Assembly: GCA_951394045.1 (NCBI GenBank)
Contig: OX596000.1
Span: forward strand, 620,001 to 684,000
DNA length: 64,000 nt
Source of the DNA: Nitzschia sp. DOCU1
Lineage: Eukaryota > Bacillariophyta > Bacillariophyceae > Bacillariales > Bacillariaceae
Reading direction: 5' to 3'
Shown here: positions 52,058 to 63,239 of the stretch, in pieces
Position numbering within the stretch: the first letter of the stretch is position 1
Layout of the letters: the number at the start of each line of letters is the position of its first letter
Translations under genes and position numbers: made by a program
Notes under the pieces: generated by a model
Seen by the model: only the letters and a program-made list of their open reading frames with translations
The model's database searches: none
Told to the model about the DNA's origin: nothing

Positions 52058-55000
52058 ACACCGTCATCGCAAAGACCTCCTGGACCTCTGCTGGGACATC
52101 CTGGAGTTCTCCAAGCGCATTGCCTTCCGTCGCGTTCGTCAGCCCCACGGAGAGGGAGAGAGAGACCGCAGCCAAAAGCCCGAGAATCGCCGTAAGACCC
52201 GTGGACCTGCCGCCGCTGGTGGATTGCCGAAGTCCCTGTGGGAAGTTTTGGATTCTCCAATCGCTCAATCCTACATCGCCAACCACGATCTGCCTATGTC
52301 CCTTGCCCATTTGACCGACCAAGTCCGTGCCGCCTTCGCCGCCCCCGTCGAGAATTCGCTCCCAAAACGAGAAAAGTTATCCACAGTTGTGTGGGATTCA
52401 GGCACCAGCCTCTCCATTTCGCCATGCAAGGATGACTTTGTGGGATCCATTGAGAAGCCTTCGTTCAATCAACGAGTGAAAGGCATCGGAAACAACCTTG
52501 CGATCCAGGGAGTCGGATATGTTGCATGGTCGTTTATCGACACCACTGGAATGCTCCGCACGATCAAGGTCCCAGCCTACTACATTCCGAATGCTGGCAT
52601 CAGACTACTGTCTACTGAAAGCCTATTGCAAGAGTATCCCAAGGAAACGATTACTCTACGCTCTGGATCTCTTTTGCTGTCGGGAAACGCAACTGGAAGC
52701 GACCTCAGTCGCCAAGACTTAAAGACCAAACTGATCGAAATCCTCATCGATCCGAAGTCGAATCTGCCAGTTGGACATGCCCACAACGGCACTCCAGCGC
52801 CTGTCAAGCGTCCATTTGCATTCCCTGCCATGTCTAGTTCGATTTCCAGTGCGAACTTCAACCTGAGTCCGTCCGAAAAGGAACTTCTCCGATGGCACTA
52901 TCGTCTCGGACATCTGAGCTACAAGAAAATCCAGTTTCTCATGAGAACTGGAGTCCTCGCTCATTCCGAAAGTGCTAGACGCCTCCAAACTGCCTCCTGC
53001 AAGAGCACTGGTCATCCTCTATGTGCTGCCTGCCAGTATGGGAAGCAGAAGCGTCGCCCTACCCCTGGAAAACATTCAACTGTGGTACGGGATCGCGAGG
53101 GAGTTCTACGTGACAACATTCTCTACCCTGGGCAGAAAGTGTCGGTAGACCACTTTGTCTGCTCTACCAAAGGCCGTCTACCTAACACCTACGGTAAAGA
53201 AGATGAAAAGCTACAGTATTCTGGTGGGGCTATATTCGTCGATCATGCGTCTAACTATGTGCACATCGAGCACCAAGTCCACTTGAATACTCACGAGACC
53301 ATTCGAGCCAAGACGAATTTCGAAGGGCACTGTCGCGACTTCGGAGTAACCCCGCAACAGTACCTTAGCGATAATGGAAGCGCCTTCACTTCTCGGGAAT
53401 ACATCGCCCATTTGGAACAATTCGCTCAAGTCTCAACGCTCGCCGGTGTTGGTGCCCATCATCATAATGGGATCGCTGAACGGTCCATACAAACCGTAAT
53501 GGGCATCGCCCGAACGATGTTGATTCATTCGGCGATCCATTGGCCCGACGTCGCCGATGCGAAACTGTGGCCGATGGCAGTACACCACGCCGTGTTCCTG
53601 TACAACCACATGCCAAATCCAGCAACCGGTGTATTGCCGCATGATGTGTTCACAAAAACCCGCTGGCCCCATTCCAAGTTTCAAGATTGTCATGTTTGGG
53701 GATGCCCTGGTTACGTCCTTGACAAGACCATGGCCGATGGGAAGAAATTGCCACGTTGGAAACCTCGTGCCTCCCGCCAAGTGTTTGTTGGTTTGAGCCG
53801 TCGTCATTCTTCCACCGTGCCGCTCGTTCTGAATCTGGAAACCGGAGCCATCACTCCGCAGTTTCACGTTGTGTTCGACGACTGGTTTGCCACTGTTGCC
53901 ACCGACGTTGACAAGTTACCCGACCTCGAATCTGCCGAATGGACCGAGTTATTTGGTGATGCAACCCACCACTTTGTCCCCGATGACGATGATGAAGACG
54001 ATGCTGCTGCCGCTGGAGCCCCACTCGAGACCAATCATCAAGCCGAAGTTGCCGATGCTTTCGAACGCCATGCTCCGCCTGAACCTCTACCCACTCCGCC
54101 TGCCGTTGATCCCGCTCCAGCCTCCACCATCGTCGACCTGTCGAGTGAATTGCCGCCACAGAGGGAGCCACCACCAACCTCTGAACCTCCGACCGATGGT
54201 GGATTGTTGAGTCATGAGCCGAGTCACGAGCCTGCCACCATTGCCCCAGTCGCTCCGTTGATTGTTGAGTCTCCCACGCCGGTGCCATTGTCGCCTCAGA
54301 GGGAGAAAACACCCACTCCCGATCCAAAACCTGCCGTTGTGGCCTCGAAACCCACTCCTGCTGCTCCTGCTCCCGCTCCTGTTGCTTCTGTTCGCCGCTC
54401 TGCATGCTCTGCCAAAGCCCCAACACGCTACGGCTATGACGGTTCCAACCCCTCCGGCTACCTTTCCATCATCCACCAACCGCTCGCCTACAAAGTCCGT
54501 GCCATTCAGGATCCCGATACTCTCAGCTACGAACAAGCAATGGCCTCTCCCCAACGAGAGCAATGGATCGCCGCCGCCAAAGCCGAGATTGACGCCTTGA
54601 CTCGACAAGGAACTTGGAAAGAAGTGCCCATGGCCGAAGCCACCTTGAAAATCCTTCCTGGCACCTGGGTCTTCCGTCGCAAACGCAATCCTGCTGGCGA
54701 AGTGACGAAGTACAAAGCACGATACTGTGTGAGAGGCGATCTGGAAGAAACGGACGCCGATACAAGTAGCCCCGTCTGCTCTTGGAGCTCCGTTCGAATC
54801 TTCATGATCCTTACCTTCATCCTTGGTTGGCCTACCTGTTCCATCGACTTTGCAAATGCATTCGTCCAAGCCGTGATGCCCGAAGAGACGCCCATGTGGA
54901 TCCACCTACCCCGCGGCTTCCGCTCGAGCTTTGGACCCAGAACCTTGTCTCAGTCTCAAGAAGTCCCTCTATGGTACAAAAATTGCCCCGTTTCTCTGGT

Positions 55001-56085
55001 TTCAGACCGCCATTGCTGCCTTCCGTGACCTCGGATTCGTCCAAAGCGCCTACGACCAATGCCTCCTTATCCGATTTGACGCCATCATCGTACTATATGT
55101 TGACGATGCTGGAATCGGAGCCAAGAGTGAGAAGATCATCGATGACATCGTTGCTGGACTCCGAGACCGCGATTTTGAACTTACCAAGGAGAAAAGTTTC
55201 TCAGAATTTCTCGGAATCCAAATCAAGAAACGCCCCGATGGAAATCTTGAGCTGACGCAGACCGGGTTGATTGACAAGATTCTGGAAGTGACCAAGATGC
55301 AAGACTGCAACCCCAACTGCTTGCCTGCGTCTCCCAAAGCCCTGGGTAGCGATCCAGAGGGAGCTCCCATGAATGAATCTTGGTCCTACTCATCGGTCGT
55401 TGGAATGATGCTGTACCTCGCCACTAACACTCGTTGTGACATCCAATTTGCCGTGTCCCAAGCTTGCCGTTTCAGCGCCAATCCCAAGCAAAGCCATGCC
55501 TCCGCCGTCAAGAGTATTGTCAGGTACCTGAAGCGCACTCGCGAACGTGGAATGGTCCTCAAACCCACTGGAAGACTTGATCTCGACATGTATGTTGATG
55601 CCGACTTTGCCGGACTTCACCGCCAAGAACCTGATTCCGACCCCAACTCTGTGAAATCCCGCACCGGCTATGTCATCCTCCTCTCCGAATGCCCCCTCCT
55701 GTGGAAGTCCGTTTTGCAAAACTCTATCGCCTGCAGCACCTTGGAAGCCGAATACACCAGCCTCAGTCTTGCCTTGAAAACCCTGCTGCCGATCAAACGC
55801 CTTCTTGTTGAGTTGGTCCTTGCCCTTGATGTTCCCAACACTATCCGAACGTCGGTCCGAGCTCGAGCCTTCGAAGACAACCAAGGAGCCTTTTACCTCG
55901 CGACCTCCCACCGAATCACCAATCGCACCAAGTACTTCCTGGTATCTTGGCATTGGTTCTGGAGTCACGCGTCCGAGTTCAAAATCCACAAAGTCTCCAC
56001 CGAGTACCAACGTGCCGACTACTTCACCAAGGGACTCCCCCGCGAATCGTTTGAATGCAACCGACTGCTCGTCCAAGGATGGTAA
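52014..56085 (+). pseudogene. Copia pol (protease, integrase, RT, RNase H), one internal frameshift
   Basis: The pol frame opens after a TGA at 52011-52013 and lies +1 relative to gag, overlapping it by 44 bases, so expression by frameshifting is possible. Protease: VVWDSGTSLSISP. Pre-integrase zinc site: WHYRLGHLS...CAACQYGK. Integrase D,D,E: FVDHASNY, YLSDNGSAF, NGIAERSIQ. Reverse transcriptase starts near 54.5 kb (WIAAAKAEIDAL, FRRKRNPAGEVTKYKAR, IDFANAFVQA). Near 54.93 kb the frame is lost and the remainder (SLYGTK, the catalytic YVDD motif near 55.1 kb, and RNase H with YVDADFAG, STLEAEYTS and a later AFEDNQGA) continues in another frame to 56085. One single-base indel explains the break. 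Confidence 0.88.
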
Positions 56086-56240
56086 GCTGTTGGTTGATTG
56101 TTATGGTGGATGGGTGCACATGCACATTGTCTGTTGTTATTAAAAATGGAGAAGATGTAGGTCCCTCGAAGGACTGAACTTCATCCGATGTTGAAAATTT
56201 AAACGGTTGAGATTGATGCTGACTGCTGTGTGGTGATGGC

Positions 56241-56254
56241 GGAACGAGAGGGAG
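56241..56254 (+). other. Polypurine tract
   Basis: Thirteen of fourteen bases are purines, directly before the right LTR, as expected for the plus-strand primer of an LTR element. Confidence 0.6.
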
Positions 56255-56660
56255 AATCGAATCCGACGAGTCCGAAGTCCGACGAGTCGAGTCCGAGTGT
56301 TCTATTCCAAGGAGTCAACTCTGCCGATCTATTGCTTGAGAGAGCCGGAAAGATAGTCTCGCTGGTGAAGCTGTCCACCTCACTAGAGTTGAGCTTTCTG
56401 ACTTTCTGAATGCTGCAATGATCGTCTCTGTTGTTCCTAGAACGATGTTGGTAATCGTGGTTCGAGAAATGCGTTCCGATCACACAGCTAGTAATGCTCA
56501 CAATCTTCATCCTAGAACGGAAATTATTGTCAAAAAAAAACTTTCTACTGTTAGTACGTATATACCTACTGTGAGCTCGAAGCTACGTTGTGATTGGACA
56601 CTACGACGTTGCGCAATCGAGTAAACAAAGTCTAAGCGTTGAGCTTCGTGAACTTTGACT
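56255..56660 (+). repeat. Right LTR
   Basis: 406 bp, one base different from the left LTR. It ends 241 bp before the start codon of the TTC4-like gene, so it could supply promoter or terminator signals to that gene. Confidence 0.93.
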
Positions 56661-56901
56661 AGAACTCGAACGTCAACGGACGGACGGAAGATCCAATCTT
56701 CGACTTCTTGGATTAAATAGACTCAATCGACGCGCCTGTACACCGTCCGTCATATCGATAGCCGCGGCTTCGCAGAACCACCAAAAACTCGTGCCACCCT
56801 CCCCACGATTTCTCGAAATCTTTCATTTTCTGTCATTGACGGTCCAGACTCAAACTCCCTCAACCCCACTGTCATTCTTTCTTTCGTCGTATACACAACT
56901 C

Positions 56902-58702
56902 ATGACCTCTTCCAAATCGACATCGGCTGACGAAGCCACCAAACACGATGAGTTGCTTGAAAAAATGGAAGCCACTCGAAAAAAGTGGATGGAAGAAGAC
57001 GGCGACGACGCTGACGACACGGATCGTCTACTCCAACAAGCCATTGACATGGCCGTCAAGCAAGGAAAAGGATGGGCACTAGGAGAAAAGGAAGCGTATC
57101 TGTCTCGGATTCTAGATGATGACTTTATTCCTCCCTTGTTCTGCGAAACAGCCGAAGAAGTGGAGCGAACGGGTCTGGCGGAAGCCTTTTCGGCGCTGCA
57201 TTACGACGATTCTCCCGTCACGGTCATGTTGGATTTCAAAAAGAAAGGCACGGACGCATTCCTCAATGGCAAGCGAAATGAAGCCCGGAATGTTCAATAT
57301 TTTCGGGATGCCGTCAATCACTACTATAGCGCCTTTGCGTGGGCACAAAAGATTGAGCCGTTGGAACACAAGGAACTTGCCAAACGAGACGGTACCGCAA
57401 CGGAAAGAAAGACGGCAGATGAAGAGCCCGAGTATACTGAAGCAGAACTCGATGAAATGAAATCCAATCTTTATAGCAACGCTGCCTTGGCCCATGTGCA
57501 ACTGAAGAATTGGGGACATGTCCGTGACGACAGCAGAAAGGTACGAACTGTCTGCACGGCAAACAAGTCACTTTGGTACGATATGTAGTCTCACACGTTT
57601 ATCCATCAGGCACTTGATTTTAATAAGAATAACGTCAAGGCGTGGTATCGTCTGGCAAAGGCACATCAAATGCTTCAAGATTGGGAAGAGGCGGGTGATG
57701 CCATCGACAAAGGGCTGGGCGTTCCGGGAGAGGCCGAGAATAAAGATTTGTTGGCGCTACAGAAATTGCTATCGGAACGCGTGCGCAAGGCACGATTGGC
57801 GCGTCAAAAGAGGGAAAAAATACGGGCAGAGCGAGTGTCCAAGGTTAAGGAAGTTTGGAAGCATTGCAAAGAAAGTGGCATCAAGTTGGGCCGAGTAGCG
57901 TTGGTGGCGACGGTCAGCGACGACGATGACGAGGGTGGAGACGACGCGGACGAATCTAGATGGCACCACCACCATCCTCATACCGGAGAAATGCCTTCCG
58001 TGGTGGCCGGAGATTGGTCGTGGCCATGCTTGTTTGTATATCCGTCACACTCGCAATCCGATTTTGTCAAGCATTTTGGAGAATCTGAAATGTTGGCCAT
58101 TCGCATGGCGGAAATGTATCCAGAGCTGGAGCCCGAACAAGAGACTGCCATGCCATGGGACTATAACAATGAGTTTCGATGCAGTAACCTTGCAGTTTAC
58201 TTTGAGGTCAACTTATCGGGCGACCCAAACGAAGTGGTACATCCCGATAGTGTCGAATTGCTACAAGATCAAGGATCCACAATGAAATTCTATGAATCCT
58301 CGCGTGCCTTAAAAGGCGATGAAGGTCCTGAAATGACAAACTTGGTCCTCGCTATTGAACGAAAGCGATTGCATAAACAACGAAAGGCGTGGAAGAAGAA
58401 GCACGGCAGCTTATGGGCAAAGCCCGACCCTGCAGATGTAGTTCGCGTGCACCCGGCTTGTATTCTCCGAGATGTTCTCAAGGATCCAAGAATGGTTGTC
58501 GCTAATGTAAGTATCACCCAGATTTCTTCGTTTCTTCTTGAAACTTTCCAAAACTGATTCCCATGCGTACTTGAATCGACGACTGCAGTTCCTCGTGACC
58601 TTTGTGATTATCCCAGAAAAGCATCCTGCGCACGAAGCCTATCTCAAGGAACACAAGTGTGTCGGTGTGATACAGCCAAAAGACATCACCACGGCCCCGT
58701 AA
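56902..58702 (+). CDS. TTC4: TTC4/Cns1-type Hsp90 co-chaperone, three exons
   Basis: Exons 56902-57540, 57610-58506 and 58589-58702 join in frame (introns 69 and 82 bp) to 549 residues. The start MTSSKSTSADE is chosen because the longer upstream frame is a poor fit. After an acidic helix, the TPR region spans about 100-290: FKKKGTDAFLNGKRNEA, LYSNAALAHVQLKNWGHV, and ALDFNKNNVKAWYRLAKAHQ across the first intron. A long basic helix (about 265-300) precedes the C-terminal wheel domain (about 330-549), including WSWPCLFVYPSHSQSDFVKH and VTFVIIPEKHPAHEAYLKEH. Cns1/TTC4 links Hsp90 and Hsp70 and is needed for translation elongation factor folding in yeast. Cytosolic or nuclear. Confidence 0.88.
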
Positions 58703-59431
58703 TTTGCTATAACAAGACTCACAATGACGAGATACCTATAAGACTGATTCTTGAATCGCTACTATGCATTTGAAAGAATGGTGCCTACAGTTTACTCCCT
58801 TTTTATCCGAGAATGGAAGTACTATCGGTTGCGTCTTCACCGTGGCTGCCTGCAAAGATTCTGGTTCTATTCTTCTTCTTCTTCTTCTTGTTTTCATTTT
58901 TGGAGATGTTCGGTGTTTGGTGTAAGTGTTAGTTTCGGCACCATTCGTTATTATTTAGGACGACGAGTTGCATGATTCTTGTTCGCAGCAGCAGCAGCAG
59001 CAGCAGTACCTCGTCCGGAGGCCACAAGGGCAGCAGCAGCAAAGAGAGGAGTGACAAACGCAGCAAACTTCATCTTGTTGGAATAGAGTAGTATTGTCGT
59101 TGTTGGATGACAAGGTCTTGCCATTAAGAGCCAACCACTGTTTGCTTTTGATCGTGCTCTGATCGGAATGCAATCTTGATCAGACCCCACTTCCATGTTC
59201 TTCAGTATCCTTCTTCTGAATCACCGATGATCCTCTAGCACCAGTAGTAAGCTTCTGACTCCCACCAGCCTTGATGGATCCATCCACTCCCACCGGCCGA
59301 CTTGTTTGATCCTTTCGCTTTCGCTTGCGCAACGCGGGCTGGTAGAGTACTTACACGTGGCATCGATTGAATCAAATGCAGAAGCAATTCACGACGGAGG
59401 ACTGGCAGTTTGTCGATTAATTTAGCTGTTT
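58703..59431. other. Intergenic region with one possible small ORF
   Basis: About 730 bp. It contains a TTC repeat (58872-58890), a CAG repeat (58985-59007) and the small minus-strand frame listed separately. Confidence 0.5.
58951..59073 (-). CDS. Possible 40-residue secreted peptide or first exon
   Basis: A minus-strand ATG at 59073 opens a 40-codon frame: MKFAAFVTPLFAAAALVASG is a textbook signal peptide, followed by an Ala run encoded by a CAG/GCT microsatellite and a basic end (NKNHATRRPK). It may be a small secreted peptide, the first exon of a longer gene whose next exon I cannot identify, or chance. An upstream in-frame extension lacks signal character. Confidence 0.25.
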   Translation of the reverse strand: MKFAAFVTPLFAAAALVASGRGTAAAAAAANKNHATRRPK

Positions 59432-61096
59432 ATGACAAAGAGTGGAATCGCCCGCTGGAATTTGAATTTCGCGCCTTGTTTCTCGTCCCGAACAAAACCA
59501 CAACTACCGACCCACATTTCCTTTTTGCTCCGAATGGTAGTGGTCTTCTTCTTTGTCAACATGTTATTTACTCTCCTTGGTCGGCATCTAGTGCAGTCCA
59601 TGGTTGTCTTTTATACAGCCCTCGTATGTACGACAGTCCTCCAATCCACTCTTTTGGGCATGTCCACTCCCCCGATTACCAACGACGAGTGGTTTATCGT
59701 TTCACAAAATTCCCTTCTCAGGAGTGCCAAAGACTTTGCAAAGGAGAATGCCCCGCCACAACAAAGAAAAGCACTGGCCTTGTTGTATCCTCCTGGAATT
59801 GTGGGCGGATATCGGAATCAAGTCATGCGTTTGATTGGATTTCTTCATTATGCTCGGATTCACGACGTTCAAGAACTCTTGTTGCCAACCATGCTATGGA
59901 GTACGTCCATGTTTGTGTGTGACTTGTCTCGTATTATATTGTGACTTCTCACATTTGTACATGTAGCTACCACCTACACAGCGGCCAAGGACGAAAAGCG
60001 CTTTTATCCCGTCCCCATGTCCACTCTGTTTGACGTGCCACTTTGGAATTCTTTTTCCGATCAGTTACCCATTCTAGTGAATTCGATTGAGAATGGAGAC
60101 TGTTGGCAGCCACACACTATAGACGATATCCAAATTCTCGACAATGATCCACCGCGGAGGTTCGTATCTCCCATGGCCAAGGATATTCTACTAAGTTCGG
60201 CATTTTTGACTCCTTTACGGAATATTAGTTCCGAAATCTTGTCTGGTGCCCTCAACATACAGACGAGAAAGTTGGATCTGCTCCCATTGGTGGGGAACTG
60301 TTCGCGTCCATTAGTCTATGGTGGAGGGAAGGGCGCGGGTAGACTATGGAATGATTATGTGAGATTGCCCAAGGCTCATGGCACAACCAACGACACCAAT
60401 CCACTGGCGCTAGAAACCACAAAGCTGATATCGGTCGTATCAAAGGCTCTCAAGCCGGCAAAACAGTGGCGGGAAGTGGCACATCAATGCATTGGAAAAC
60501 GTCATGAACAATCTAACACAAAAGTAGTGTTTGGTCGAGAAAAAGTGGCTCCCTATATAGCTCTCCATGCGCGAGTCGAAGTCGACATGTTGATCCATCG
60601 ATGTGCCAAAACCATGGAGAAGAATCTCACGACGATTCTAAACATGGTGGAATCCTTCCAACACGAACACGAATATCGCTATAGTTCAGAGGCGTTCCAA
60701 GGCATCTTTGTCGCTGTCTCTCGACGTGGACTCCTTCATCCAACCAAAGAAGAGTGGGTACAACCACTGCTGAAAGAAAACTGGAAGGCCTTAACGTCTA
60801 TGGGAGATCGCAACTCGAATTTTTTCGAGTGTGGAGAAGAAATGATGGAAAACTGGTATGCGTCACACCATGTTCAACACGACTATTATGGATCCATCTT
60901 GCCTTCGATCCTCAACTTTTACATTGCCACCAAGGCAAAGGTATTTATTGGGGTTTCTAAAAGTAGCTGGTCGACCGACGTGTGGACGACACGATATTAT
61001 CAAGGCAAGGGAAACACAAACTTTGAATATACACCCAATGGAATTGTTCCGGTACCCAACGGTGGACTACCACCTCCTCATGGAAACTGTGACTAA
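59432..61096 (+). CDS. Type II membrane glycosyltransferase candidate (O-fucosyltransferase-like), two exons
   Basis: Exons 59432-59900 and 59967-61096 join in frame (intron 66 bp) to 532 residues; an inner ATG at 59534 (MVVVFFFVNMLFTLLG) is also plausible and lies right at the membrane anchor. The hydrophobic segment near the N-terminus makes a signal anchor typical of Golgi enzymes. GIVGGYRNQVMRLIGFLHYA followed by ELLLPTMLW resembles the GxxNQ...LLLP donor-site region of GDP-fucose-type transferases. PYIALHARVEVDMLIHRC has the H-R landmark of that superfamily, and KAKVFIGVSKSSWSTDVWTTR resembles the S/T-x-x-S...R motif. The donor and acceptor are not known. Many diatoms have such enzymes of uncharacterised specificity. 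Confidence 0.65.
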
Positions 61097-61202
61097 AAGG
61101 TGGAAACGGCGACGCAAGTATCCCGAATTACTACTGGAGTAGGCATTTATTGGGGTAGAAGCTGATGGTTATAGGCATAGGCGGACAAGAGGACGTGTTC
61201 TA

Positions 61203-62494
61203 TTATTCCTCGTCGACCCAGTCAATCGGTTCTTTCAAAATTTTCATGAGCCGTTCCTCCTCGCTTCCCTCTTCAATTTTGTGATTGTATTCCCAGGCAA
61301 TCAGAGGTGGAGCACTGACCATGACACCTTCTACTCGGGGATTGACATTAGCTAGCCCAAATTTGACTCCTCGATCATACAAGAGATTGAACTCTAGGTA
61401 TCTACAGTGCGTGGAACGATAGGGTCAGGAATGACGACACTATTGCAACAAGTTCGTGCAAGATCGTACGTACCTTCCACGTCGCAAAAGTTGCCATTGC
61501 TTTTGCTGCTCACTGAAACTTTGATGGCGACGTTTCTCCACAATCGGCAACCACGAAGGCATCCACGCCTTGGCTACACTCTGCACGAAAGGGAGAGCAT
61601 AACTATCGGTAGCGGACATGTCGTCAAAGAAAATTCCACCGGTCCCTCGATGCTCGGCCCTGGCTGGAAGATAAAAGTAATCATCGCACATTTCCTTTAG
61701 TTTTGGATAAGAAAACTCCTCTGGATTGTTGCGACACAAGTCTCGATAGATGGCATGGAACTGCTTCACGTCTTCGTCAAACAAATAGTATGGAGTCAAA
61801 TCCGCGCCACCACTTTTGTGATAGGATAGAAAGCAACGATTTGAGATTGTAGTGTCCTCGAAAAAATAGCACATCACCAACAATTCCAAACTCACCCAAA
61901 CCACGCCACCTGCGATTTATCGGACTGTACGAGAAAGATTCGAACGTCGGATCGAAATGTCGGAACCAGGGGACTCCGAGAATGAAAAACAATACTCAAC
62001 GCTGCTGCATAGTAAACATCACCTGCCTTTATGTCCAGGTCCTGACGTGATCGAATGGCGGTAGCTCGTTCGGCCGACAATATTCCCCTACGGATCAGTG
62101 TCAAGGAACAAGCTCCCTTCTCGACGACATTTCCTCCCTGGATCACGCGTGTGATCCCTCCACTAAGAACGGCCTCTTCACTGTCATCATTAAAAACTCC
62201 CCATGTATCGTTCGAAAATTTCTGCCCTGAACCATCCATTTTCTCGACTTGTCCAATGATCTCGTTTTGAACAGATTTCAAAAACTCGACGAATTCTTCG
62301 AATGTGTCGGAGGTGGTCGACTCTGTCGCTGTAGTTGTTGGAATTTCTTCGGTTATATCAGAGTTGCGTTTTCCAAAAAGATGCAGACAGGTTCCCTGCG
62401 AGGCGACAGGTGAGCAGAGTTGACGGGGTGCAATTCCCCAAGACGTCACTGCACCGACGGCTATGGAAAACGTGACGAAGGCAAGATTCCTCAT
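61203..62494 (-). CDS. CPOX: Coproporphyrinogen III oxidase (aerobic), plastid, three exons
   Basis: Exons 62494-61896, 61812-61474 and 61401-61203 join in frame (introns 83 and 72 bp) to 378 residues. The enzyme carries out oxygen-dependent decarboxylation of coproporphyrinogen III to protoporphyrinogen IX for heme and chlorophyll. The N-terminus is a signal peptide with TSWGIAP, an ASAF-like motif, so plastid import is likely (start at 62494; an ATG four codons earlier is possible). Signature parts: VVEKGACSLTLI, FRSDVRIFLV, WFGGGADLTPYYL (across intron 1), CDDYFYLPARAEHRGTGGIFFDD, then LLRRGR/YLEFNLLYDRGVKFGL across intron 2. The exon 1 region between VPTFRSDVR and WFGG is shorter on hydrophobic signature than usual but in frame. 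Confidence 0.92.
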
Positions 62495-63239
62495 GGCTGG
62501 CGGCAAGGAGAGCGATCAGGGACAGGGAACAGGTTGAGATCTATGGAATCTTCTATTGCGTCAGAAGTCGTCAATCAGTATGCCCCAGGACCAGTGTTAG
62601 AATCGATGATCACAAGTGGTGTTGGGCGAGTTGCAGTTGTCACCATCATCTTCAGATATGAAAGTGACGCGTGATGACGATCTCGATTGCCGAATAGCAC
62701 ATCCGGCGGCTCGGAGTAGTCCTTTTCCGGTCGGATGCAAGTTTGGACTAACTTGACTTTACCGAAGGTTTTTTTAGGATGTCCCTGCGATGGACACTCG
62801 GCAGTGGTTGGAGAACGTCATAAAGATTCGGGGGGGACAGATGAGCGACATCGTAGGGGCACTCTCCATCCGGTTATGTTTCCTAATCTCTTGGAAATTC
62901 GATGTCGTACTTATCATCTGCGTTCTGTCCGATCTGCCCCGATTGCAAATCTTCGTCCAAAAGGATGTTCAACTTCCTTTGAGCCACGCAAACACTTCCC
63001 GCCTATCAGAGGCGAGCATACGAGAATTTGCACTCGTGAAAAGTTCAACCCGCCTAAATCATCATTGCACCCACCGTGTGAGCCCACGTTGGCCCCAGTC
63101 CTTCAGCTGTTTGCAAACCATCGAAAGGCTAACTTCGCCTTCATTTACTTACGGTCTCCATTTCGTTGGCATCAAAGTCCTTGCTCCCAGGGCGAGACGC
63201 AAAAGCTCATTTCTTAGTTACAATACTGCAATCCCAACC
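62495..63239. other. Divergent region between two plastid pigment genes
   Basis: About 745 bp between the CPOX and VDE-like start codons. A 160-codon frame at 62735-63217 lacks homology and coding pattern and was not called. Shared light- or redox-related control is possible but no element was identified. Confidence 0.5.

Larger units (their letters stand above)
49251..56660 (+). mobile_element. Ty1/copia LTR retrotransposon, 7.4 kb, young but with a broken pol
   Basis: Two 406-bp LTRs (49251-49656 and 56255-56660) flank gag and pol in the copia order protease, integrase, reverse transcriptase, RNase H. The LTRs differ at one base. AGAAC is present immediately outside both ends (49246-49250 and 56661-56665), a 5-bp target-site duplication as expected for copia. 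A purine run at 56241-56254 is the polypurine tract. The base run after the left LTR (from about 49656) should be the primer-binding site; I could not name the tRNA. Pol is interrupted by one frame change in the reverse transcriptase near 54.93 kb, so this copy is probably non-autonomous. The domains resemble diatom CoDi-type elements. Confidence 0.93.

Noticed and set aside
62735..63217. 160-codon plus-strand frame between CPOX and VDE-like genes
   Set aside because: Irregular composition, no homolog recognised, no leader; it lies in the expected promoter region.
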